Source: Amphirosellinia nigrospora
Taxonomy: Eukaryota > Ascomycota > Sordariomycetes > Xylariales > Xylariaceae
Reading direction: 5' to 3'
NCBI GenBank assembly: GCA_004123355.1
Contig: SCHM01000004.1
Coordinates: 2,946,316-3,010,315, forward strand
Length of the DNA stretch: 64,000 nucleotides
Part shown: positions 54,363 through 64,000 of the stretch, one piece after another
Position numbering within the stretch: position 1 is the stretch's first letter
Layout of the letters: each line of letters opens with the position of its first letter
The notes under the pieces: model-generated
Database searches by the model: none
What the model was told of the DNA's origin: nothing
Seen by the model: the letters and a program-made list of their open reading frames with translations, nothing else
Translations under genes and position numbers: made by a program

Positions 54363-57300
54363 AATTATATATTATTTTAGTTTAAATTATCCGCTTAAAA
54401 ATTTTTTATATAAATATAGCTTAATTTATATATATTAAAAATATATTAATTTATTAATTAAAGCTATAATTATATTTAATTTTTTAATTGTTTTAATTTT
54501 ATATAGTTTTTTTTATTTTATTTTTTTTTTATATTAAAATTTTATTTTAAAAAAAAATATAAATATATTATATAAAAATAGTTTATTTTATTTATTAATT
54601 ATATAATTAATTTTAATTTTTATATAATTTTTACGTAGTATTTTTATTATTTTTTAAATAGTTATTATTTTTATATAATAAAAAAAAATAAAAAAACTTT
54701 TTATTAATATAAAAATAAGCTTTAAAAATAAAAAAAATTAATATAAAACTATTAAGTTTAATAATATTATTTAATATTTTTATTATTATTTATAAATTAA
54801 TTTATTATTTATTATATTATTTTTTTTTAAAAAATATATATATATTTAAATAATTTATATACTTGTTTTATTTTATTTATTATTTAATATATTTTAATAA
54901 ATATTTTATAATATTATACGTTAGTTATTTTTATATATTTTTTAAATTTATCCGATAAAAAATTTATTTTAAAATTATATATAATATTATTAAAAAGTTT
55001 TTAATAATATAATTTAATATTTATATAATATTTTTTATATATTTTATATAAATATTAATTTTAAAAAAATCGCGTTTAAAATAATATAATAATATTAAAT
55101 ATATAATATATTTTAATTATTTATTTATATAATATTTATAATTATTTTATAGTTAAATTTATAATTATTTTTAATTATAAATTTAAATTATTATAAAGCT
55201 TTATTATACGTTTAATAATAATAATAAAATTTTTAAATTTTTTTTAAAATAAATTATTTAATTTTATATTTTATATAAAATAATATTTTATATAATTTTT
55301 TTATATAAAAATATTTAAATTATTTATATAAATAATATAGTTTAATTTTTATAAAATAGTTAGCTATTTATATAAATTAATATTAAAAAATAAATAGTTT
55401 TATTTATATATAATAAAAATATTGTTTTTATTTTTTTATATAATAATATTTTTTATATTATTAAAATATATTTTTAAATAGTTTATATTTTTTAAAAAAA
55501 ATAAAAATAAAATAAAAATATTTAAAATATAAAAATTATATAGCTAATTTAATTATTAATTTTTATTATATTAATTAAAATTATTATACGGTTTTTATTA
55601 AAATTTATTTTAATTATTTTAAAAGTTTATATAATTTTAGCTTTTAAGTTTTTTATATATAAACTTTTTTTTATTTTTTATAGTAAAAATTTTAAAGCTT
55701 TTATATTTTAAATAATATTTTAATATTTTATATAATATTAATTATTAAATATAAATAAATTAAATAACTAATTTATAATTATTAATTAAATATTTTTTTT
55801 ATTATATAATATATAAATATATTATTTATAATATATTATATAATGTTTTTATTTTATATATCCGAATTTTTTTTTTTTTTTTATTATATATATTTAAATA
55901 GTTTTTATATTTAATTAAATAAGTTAAAAATTTTTTAAAAATTAGTTTATTTTTAAATATTATTTCGTATATATTAAAATATTAATTTTTTATATAAAAT
56001 TTTTTTTAAAAATATAATTAATTAATTAATATTTTTTTTATAATAAATAAAGTATTTTTTATTTATATATAAATTTTTAAAAAATAATTATTTATATAAT
56101 TTTAACTAATATATTATTTTAAAAATTCTTAAAATATTATAATTTTTATATCGCGTAAAATAATAATTAATTTAGTTATATTATCGATTTATATAATAAA
56201 AATTTTTTATTTTTTATATAAAATATTAAATTATTAGGTTTTTTTTAACCCGAAAATATAAATAAAAGTTTAAAAAAATCTTTTATATATAAGTTTTTAA
56301 AAAATAAATATTATTTTAAATTTTAAAATATTTTTATACGTATATATAATAGTTATATTTAAATAAATTTTTTTTAAATATTTTATTTTAAATATTTTTT
56401 AAGCTTTAAATAATTTATTAATTATAACTTTTAATATTTTATATAAAAATAGGTTTTTTTTTATTTATATATTTATATAAAAATAATATTAGTTTAATTA
56501 GTTTAATATTAATTATAGTTCGTAATTATATTAAAATATATATTTATAATATTATATATTTTTTATATATAATTAAAACTAATATAATATATATAATAAT
56601 TTTTTATATAATTAGTTAATATTATAAAAATATAATATAAAACTAATTTTTATAATTTTAAGCTTATAATAATAATTAATAAACTATATTTTATTATAAA
56701 ATAAATTATATAGTTTTTTAAATAAAAATTTTTTTTTATTAAGTTTTTAAAAAAATTTAATATTTCGTAAATAAAATAATTTTATTTTAAATTATATATA
56801 AAAAAATCTAAATTTTAAATAAAAATATTTTTATATTTAATATTATAATAAATAAATTGCTTTAAAGTTTAAAAAATTTTTAAAAAATTAAATATTTATT
56901 ATATATTAAAAATATAATATATTTTTATTTATATAAAAAATAAATTATTAACTAAAATAAATAATAAATAATATTTAATAATTATAAAAGTTTTTAAAAT
57001 TTTATTTTTAATATTTTATTTTTATATAATATTTTATTATTTAAAATTAAAAAATTAGCTTTTAATTATATATATAAATTATTTTATAGCTATTTTTTGT
57101 TTATTTTTTATTTTTTTTTTATTTGTTTTTTTATTTAAAAAAAAAATTATAAAATTATTTTATCGTATAAAAAATTTTACTAATTTTAAAATTATTAATT
57201 TTATAAAAATTATAAATATTATTTAAAATAATTATATAAAAATTTAAAATTTATATATTAAAATATATTTATTTTTTATAAATTATATAATATAGTTTTT

Positions 57301-60300
57301 TTTTAACCGTTTTATAAATTTTTAATTTAAAACGTTTATTATATAAAAAACGCTATAAATTTTTTTAATAATTTAAATATTATTTTATTAAATATTTTAA
57401 ATTTTATTAATTTAAAGTTTTTTATTAATATTTTTTAAAAAATTTTTAAATCGTATAAAACTAATTATATTTTATATATAAATATATTATTTATATATTA
57501 ATTTTTTTATAATAGCTATTTATAAATTTTTTAAAATATTTTTAATATATAAAAGTTAATAGTTTTTTATATAAAATTTAATAATATATTAGTTTTTTAA
57601 ATAATTTCTTTAGTTATATTTTCGTATAAAATATTAGCTAAAAATATAAAAAGTTATTTTAGCTGCTTTTTTAAAAATATAACGTTTTTATATATTTATT
57701 TATATTAATTATTATATAATTAATTATTATTATTTATTATATTTAAAAATATTATAAACAAAAAAATTATTAAATTATATTGCGAACTTTTATATAGTTC
57801 GTATAATAATAATTAAAAAATAATATAAATACATTATTAATTAAACTTTTATATAAAAATATAATATTAAATATATTAAAATAATTAATTTTTTTTTTAT
57901 TAATATAATATTAAAAAAACTAAAATATAATATAAAAATATAGTTTATATAACTAAATTAAAATTTTATTTTTATTTTATTAATTTATATTTTTTAATTA
58001 AAAATATTAATTAATATTAAATAGCTAAAAAATATAATATTATATATAATAAAATAATAAATATTAATATATATCGATTTATTTTTTTAATTATTTGTAT
58101 AAAAGCTAAGCTTTTATATAAAGAATTTTTTTATATAAAAAAATTCTACTATAGCATACTATATAACTAAATTAAGCGGATATATTAGCTTAATTTTATT
58201 ATATAAACAATTAATATTATAATTAATAATTAGCTATTATACGTAATTAATACTAATATATTAATTTTATACGTAAATAATATTGCAATTATAATATTAA
58301 GCTTTATTATATTAAACTTTTTATTATATAAAAAAAAAAATTTAAATAAATAAAACTTCGTATAAAGTTTAAAAAAACTTTATTTTTTAAATATTTATTT
58401 AAGTTTAATAATAAAAAGATTTTTTATATAAATAAAACATTATAATAACTTAAAAAACTAAGCTAAAAATTTAGCTAAAATTAACTTTTATATAAAAAAA
58501 TTCGTTTAAGCTTTATTTTTTAATAAGCTAAAAAAGTATATATTAATAATATATATTAATTTAAAACTATATATAATTTTATTATTATAGTTTAAATTAT
58601 TAAATTTAATTATATAATATTAAAGTATTAAATAAACGGATTAAATAATAAAAAAATAACTTATTAAAAAGTTTACGTTTATTTTTTTCGATTTTTATTA
58701 TATAAAGCTTTTTATTTTTATAAATAAATTATAAATAATATAAATATAATTTTATAGTTTAGATTTATTATTATATTTATAATTAAAGCTTATATAAAAA
58801 ATATAGCAAACTTAAATTTTAAAATCGAAAATAATATTATATACTAAAATTTAAATAAATATAAAAAGTTATATAAAATATTTTAGCTAATAAATATAAT
58901 ATAATTAATAGTTTTAATAATATTATTATTTTTTATATAATATTTTAAAAAGTTATAAAAATATTTAACTTATTTTTAATATTAGCTATTTTATATTTAA
59001 ATTTTAAATTATTATATAACTATTTAGTTAAGCTAAAAATAATTTAAAAAAAAAATTAATAATAAATATTATTTTTTTTAAAAATTATATAAAAAAAAAA
59101 ATTTTTAAAATATAATAAATTAATAATAAAAATAACCTAGCTAATATATTTATTAAACGTACGTTAAACTAAGTATTAAAAACTCTAGTTTTTATAAATA
59201 AGCTATTTATATAAATTAAAACATTTATTAAAAAACTATAAAAAGTACGTTTATATAATAAATAACAGCTAAATATATATAAAAACGATTATACTTTTTT
59301 ATTTTATTATATATAAAATAAATTAGCTAAAACATATTTAAAAATTATTTATATAAAATAATAAATAAAAATATACGTACGTTTATATAACGTTAATATA
59401 AAAGCTTTATAAGCTTAATTTTTAGTAAAAAAGCTATAAACTTTAGTAGCGCCGCTATTTTTTAAACGTACGAAGTTTTAAAACTATATAATACTACTAA
59501 AGGCAAAAAGCGTAAAGCATAAACAAAAAACCTTAATAAAATTAGCAAGTTTTATAATAACTATTATTAATATTAATAGTAATTTTATTTTAATTAATTA
59601 TTAATATAATATTTAAAAAAATTTAAAAAGCTTTACGTATAATAATAATATAGCAATAATAACGGTAATATTACTATTAATATTATTAATATTATAAATA
59701 TTATTATTAATATTATTATTAATATTATATTTATTATATAACGATTATTAGATTTAATATTATATAAGTTTATAAAATTAGTTAAAATATACGTATAAAT
59801 ATATATATATATATATATAAATATAAATATACGCGCGTAAAAAAAAAAAAAAAAAAAAAAAAAACAAAAAAGCAGTATAAAAATAACTTAATTTATATAT
59901 AATAATAATAAATATAAAAACAACGTATTATTTAATTTTTTAAAATATTTAAACAAATTAAACAAAAAAATTATATATAATAGTTATATATAAATTAGCT
60001 TTTTTATTTATACTTATTAACTTTTTTTTTTATATATAGTTATATAAATACCGGGCATTTTAAAAAAATAGCAATTTAATATATTATCGGGCGCTTTTTA
60101 TTTATATATTTGCTATACGATATATTTAATATTTTTTTTATATTTAAATTTTTTATATTAAAAAAAACAATCGTATAAAATACGCTATAACTAAAAAAAA
60201 AAAAGTTAATATTATAATTATAATATTATTATATATAAAGTTAATATATTAATATTAATTATATATAATAATTATTAAATTATAGCATTAATTGTTTATA

Positions 60301-60492
60301 TAATAAAGTTAAACTAATATATTCGCTTAATTTAGTTATATAATATATTATAGTAAAATTTTTTTCGTATAAAAAAATTCTCCGTATAAAAGCCTAGCTT
60401 TTATATAAATAAATATAAAAATAAATTAATATATATAAATATTTATTTTATTTATTATTACGTATAATATTATACCTTTTAGCTATTTAACA

Positions 60493-60677
60493 ATTTTATA
60501 GTTTATTTTTTTTTAATATATATTTATTATTTTTATTTATTTTAATTAAATAAACAAAGCTATTTTAGTTTTTAAAGTTTATAAAAATATTTTTAGTTTA
60601 TAATTAATTTAGTTATTTTAATTTAGTTTATTATATTTTATTTAATTTTATTAATATTATTTTTATTTTTTATATAA
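60493..60677. other. Short AT-rich spacer
   Basis: RIP-like DNA between the 3' LTR of D1 and repeat E copy 2. The first bases (attttatagttta) weakly recall D internal sequence, but the match does not extend. Nothing else recognised. Confidence 0.35.
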
Positions 60678-61066
60678 TAGTTACGGAATACCCAGCCCTA
60701 GCCCTGACCTATGGCTAGGCAGGGGTATCCGTAATCCATATAGTCCACTATAAAAGCCCAAGCCTCCACCTTGGTTAACTTCACGTTCCTTTTGCAGGAT
60801 GCCTAGCGTAGTGGGGTAGTGGCCAATATTAGCTAGGTTATAACTTTAACCAAAGTAACCAGCGCTACAGGTTCGAGCCCTGCAGCCGGCAAAAAAAGAC
60901 CGTCGCTTTTTCCGAACGTCCTATATGGTGCGCGTATGCTGTTGGCGCGCTTGCACAAACCTACTCCAAGGTCTTTGATCACGCTTGATGCCCGAACCAC
61001 CCGCGGTAAAGCCGGGGGGGTAGATCTAAGGCCGAACCCTTGGCTGAAAGTTGTCAGATTTAGTGA
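60678..61066 (+). mobile_element. Repeat E, copy 2, hardly RIPed, with pol III-type A and B boxes
   Basis: Starts tagttacggaatacccagcc, with a TATA-like box actataaaagccc near 60753. An A-box match (tagcgtagtgg, 60804-60814) and a perfect B box (ggttcgagccc, 60870-60880) are 56 bp apart, the B box sitting in a 5-bp T-stem, followed by an acceptor-like gccggca. The 7 nt at 60794 (gcaggat) pair with that acceptor at 5 of 7 positions. It reads as a tRNA-derived SINE or a TRIM with captured tRNA sequence. One of the few stretches of normal GC in the block. Confidence 0.6.
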
Positions 61067-62104
61067 TATGTGTGTATTAATCTATCTATGTATCGCTGCC
61101 AAGCTTAATTAAGGTATTTCTAATATAAAGTATTTAAAAAAAGCATTAGCTATTAGTTAAGCTTTAGCGTACTATTATATATAAGTAAATAACTAGGTAA
61201 TTTATTTAGTAATATATAAATAATTATTAGTTAGTGTATAATTTAATATATTTTTTTAAAAAAGGTAAATTTAGTTATTTTTTTTAAGTTTTAGTTAATA
61301 AGCGTATAATTTATATAAAATATTATAAACAGCTCGTTTATTAACGTATTATAATAATAAATATCTTATAATTTATATTTAATATAAATATTATAAAACT
61401 AGTTATTATTATATAACTAAGTAAGTATAAATAATTATATAAGTAGTAATAATTAATTTATTTATATAAATATTAGCTATTTTTTTTTTTTTTTTTTTTT
61501 TATTTTTTAACTACTATAGTTTTAAAACTTATAAATAAATAGTTATATATATTTATATACGCGTACTTTTTAAATAGTAGCTAAAATTAATATTAATTTA
61601 TATATAGTTTAATTAAATAATTATAAACTTTTGGTATATATTTAAATTATTTTTAATAATATATATAACGTTAATAATTATTAAGCTTAATATTAATATA
61701 TATTTAATTATTAATATATAAATAAAAACTTATACTATATTGTTGTTTTTTTATAAATATTATTTATATATTTATATAATTTATTACTAATAGTTTAATA
61801 GCTTATTTTTATTTTTATTTTTATTTTTATTTTCGGGTAAAAAAATATTCTTATTTGCTACTTTTTACTACTTTTAGTTTGCCCCGGCCGGCCGATCTAA
61901 GTTATATTAAATATATAATATTTATAAAGTTTTATTGCTATTATTTTTTATACGTTAGTTTATTAAGCTTTAATTATTACTATTATAACTATTATTTTTA
62001 AAATTATTAATTTAATATTAAACTTTTTTAATATTTTTATTAATTTAGCTAAATAAATAATTTAAATAATACTAGTTTTTATTTTAGTTTTATTAAAACG
62101 TTCG

Positions 62105-62137
<33 letters not shown>

Positions 62138-62570
62138 GTTGTTTTTTTTATTATTATTAGCTTAGTTTATTATTATTATATAAAATAATATAAATTATTA
62201 CGCTATTTTTCGCTTTAAATTAAAACGTTTATTAGTTCGTTATAAAACTTTATATTTTTAATACGTTAAAAATATTTTTATAAATTTTTAATAATAATTA
62301 TATAAAAATAAATAATAAAACGTATTATTAGCGTTATATTTTTAAATATATTATAAAAAACTATAAATAATTTTTTATTTTAATAATTAATAGTTTGTTT
62401 AATAATAATTAGCTTTAAAAATATTAAGCGGGCTTTTTATGCTTTGCGTAATATTTTAATTAAATATACTATTATTACTGCTATTATTTTTACCGTACGC
62501 CCCCCGCCGAGCTTATATGCCGGCTTGTTATTTTATATACTATAATGCGTACTTTATTAAAGCTTTCTAA

Positions 62571-62612
<42 letters not shown>

Positions 62613-62684
62613 AAAAAAGAGTAAGCCGGTTAAAATTAAGCTCTAACTATTTAGGTAGCAAAATCGCGGGCCTTTAAGCAGTTG

Positions 62685-62715
<31 letters not shown>

Positions 62716-64000
62716 TATACGATAGCTTTTAAAGCTTTAAACAAAAATTAATTAATTTTTTTACCTATATTATAAACGCTTATAATTTAAATCCTAATAT
62801 TTAATAAATAAAAAGTAAAATATAATTAATTAATAATTTATTTAGCTAATTTTTTATTTATTAGTTAGTTTTCGATTTTTTTTAATATAAATAATTAGTT
62901 TGCTAATATTACTAGCTTAATAAATAGTTTAGCTAGCTTTAATTATTAAAGAAATATTATTTATTATTAAATAAATAAAGCTTTAATAAAACTATTAGCG
63001 ATTATTTCGCTAATAAGCGTATATATTACTATTAAAGTTTTATTTTTTATTTTTTAGCGTAACTAATAGTTATAAATATTAATATATTATAGCTTAATAT
63101 ATAAAAAAGCTAATTTTTTAATAACTAGCTTTATAGTTTATTAATTATTATATTAAATTTAAATATATTATAAATATAAAGTTATACTGAGCTTAATAAT
63201 AAGTTATTAATATATATAGCTTTTTTAATAGCTTAAACTAGCGTTAATAATTCGGCTTTTATAGTAAATATTATAATTATATTTATTTATTAGTTTTTTT
63301 TTAATTTATATATAAAAAGCTTTATAATATAAGCTTAAAAGCTTTTTTTATTAATAATATTATTAGTAAATAATATATTATTAGCTATTATAAAATCGTT
63401 TTTATTATTAAATTATAATATATAATGCTATATAAATAATAAATATAAAAATATTTTATTTATAGCTTTATAATATTTAAAAAAAAGTTATAATTAAATT
63501 ATAATAGCTTAAAAATAACGAACGTTATATTTAAACGTATAATAATAATTATATATAAAATCGAACTTATTTTTTATTAATATTATTATATGCTTAAAAA
63601 TAAAACTATTTTTTTATATAAAAATAGTTTATTTATTTTTATTAAAATAATAATATATATTATAATGTTTATATTTTAAAGCTTAGCGATTTTTTTAATA
63701 TAAAAAGCTTAAAATAATTATAATAGTTATTTTTGCTTATTTTAAATTATTTTTATTTTAAAAACTATTATAAATTTTTATTTTTAATTAATTTATATTA
63801 AAATTTTAATATAATAATCGCTATATTAATTATTTAAAGCTTTTAAAATATATATAACTATTATATTATTAATATAAATAAAAATAAATATTTTATTTTT
63901 TAAAAAATAGCAAAGTTTATAAAATATTAATTTAAAACTAATTTCGTTTAATAATTTTAAAAGTTTTTTTACTATAATAAAAAAATTCTTATAAACTATA
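61067..64000. other. RIP-degraded DNA with homopolymers and GC-rich islands
   Basis: No element boundary found and no second copy in the window. Contains a small normal-GC stretch up to about 61.11 kb, an attttt-type microsatellite at about 61806-61833, gccccggccggcc near 61.88 kb, a (TTA)n run at 62105-62136, and cgccccccgccgagc near 62.49 kb. Coding potential is not visible. Confidence 0.4.
62574..62709. repeat. Paired homopolymers: A(37) and T(25)
   Basis: A run of 37 A at 62574-62610 and a run of 25 T at 62685-62709 flank about 70 bp of moderately normal GC DNA that contains gtaagccgg and aatcgcgggcc. The two runs could pair as an inverted repeat. Assembly length of such runs is unreliable. 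Confidence 0.7.

Larger units (their letters stand above)
28287..58299 (-). mobile_element. LTR retrotransposon fossil D2, inserted in D1 in reverse orientation
   Basis: LTRs of about 285 bp lie at 28287-28572 (begins tgttaaatag) and 58015-58299, both reversed relative to those of D1. The sequence flanking it in D1 joins up across it (ttaaa left, ttaag right, a likely 5-bp duplication). Its internal parts, 28573-29751, 45890-47816 and 54363-58014, match D1 in reverse complement; for example 27.1-27.45 kb matches 54.54-54.8 kb, and 58.3-59.3 kb matches 46.0-46.9 kb. It is interrupted by two element A copies. Own length about 7.3 kb. Fossil with pervasive breaks. Confidence 0.72.
21272..60492 (+). 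mobile_element. LTR retrotransposon fossil D1 (outermost host of the nest)
   Basis: 5' LTR 21272-21540; 3' LTR 60207-60492, which ends ctatttaaca and contains a TATAAAAG box. The 3' LTR is preceded by an A-rich tract fitting a polypurine tract, which gives plus orientation. Internal sequence is 21541-28286 and 58300-60206; between them lies the inserted second copy D2. Two smaller insertions (21854-22656 and 23871-25441) interrupt its left part. Without insertions D1 is roughly 7 kb, matching D2. Gypsy or Copia membership cannot be told. Fossil with pervasive breaks; oldest resolved layer together with the leader fragment at 19662. Confidence 0.65.
16280..64000. other. RIP-saturated AT-rich block made of nested transposon fossils
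   Basis: Near 16.25-16.3 kb the base composition falls abruptly and stays very AT-rich to the end of the window. CpA and TpG are visibly scarce and TpA abundant; remaining C and G sit mostly in acg/cga and agct contexts. This is the pattern expected of CpA-directed RIP on repeats. The only six-frame ORF of note is inside an LTR. No host gene, tRNA or rRNA was recognised. Such blocks are typical of centromeric, pericentromeric or subtelomeric DNA in compartmentalised fungal genomes; the window does not show which. Confidence 0.9.

Noticed and set aside
28287-58299. A single giant palindromic or Polinton-like element
   Set aside because: The symmetry is explained by two LTR families each present in opposite orientations, with their own LTRs and target duplications.
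60794-60891. Functional tRNA gene
   Set aside because: T-arm and both promoter boxes are good, but the acceptor stem pairs at only 5 of 7 positions, no clear anticodon arm is seen, and the sequence belongs to a repeat with another copy at 35.65 kb.
16280-64000. Assignment of the block as a centromere
   Set aside because: Composition and nesting would fit, but subtelomeric or dispersed heterochromatin fits equally well and no telomere repeat or other decisive mark is present.

Overview
The window is from a filamentous ascomycete (Pezizomycotina). The protein-coding part has many short introns (about 48-81 bp) with CTAAC/CTGAC/CTAAT branch sites, a HET-domain gene, a Zn2Cys6 regulator, a CYP52-like P450 and a fungal-type UDP-galactopyranose mutase. 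The rest is an AT-rich block with the C-to-T signature of repeat-induced point mutation (RIP), a process of Pezizomycotina.

Region 1 (1 to about 16.28 kb) has normal base composition. In order it holds: the 3' part of a UDP-galactopyranose mutase gene (+, ends 1645, probably frame-broken); a HET-domain incompatibility gene (-, 3472-5670, two frame breaks); a spliced 59-residue Cys-rich microprotein gene (-, 6683-6914); a TPR fragment (-, 9251-9598); an apparently intact seven-exon CYP52-like P450 (-, 9608-11508); a PGAP1/DUF676-like alpha/beta-hydrolase gene (+, 12618-13843, frame-broken); and an intact four-exon Zn2Cys6 transcription factor (-, 14000-15879). Two copies of a short dispersed repeat lie near 2.03 and 11.88 kb. 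HET, PGAP1-like hydrolase and TPR modules are typical parts of fungal incompatibility/NLR repertoires, so this looks like a fast-evolving accessory segment. The P450 and the regulator are the best candidates for working genes.

Region 2 (about 16.28-64.0 kb) is one RIP-saturated AT block with no credible host gene. Comparing it with itself resolves a nested stack of transposons. An LTR retrotransposon 'D' (+) runs from about 21.27 to 60.49 kb, with a duplicated leader at 19.66-21.27. A second D copy (-) is inserted into it at 28.287-58.299. Two copies of another LTR element 'A' are inserted in that second D: A1 (+, 29.752-45.889) and A2 (-, 47.817-54.362, flanked by a clean 5-bp duplication AATTA). 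A1 in turn carries LTR element 'B' (33.821-41.507) and a Tc1/mariner-type DNA transposon (42.059-43.853, TA duplication). Element B carries a younger repeat 'E' with pol III A- and B-box motifs, and a second E copy lies at 60.68 kb. The outer D copy also holds an 803-bp, almost perfectly palindromic foldback element with the same terminal sequence as the mariner (21.854-22.656), and a 1.57-kb unclassified insertion (23.871-25.441). All LTR elements are fossils with pervasive decay.

Exon structures and repeat boundaries were read by eye from splice motifs, protein-family recall and self-comparison. No search or alignment program was run.
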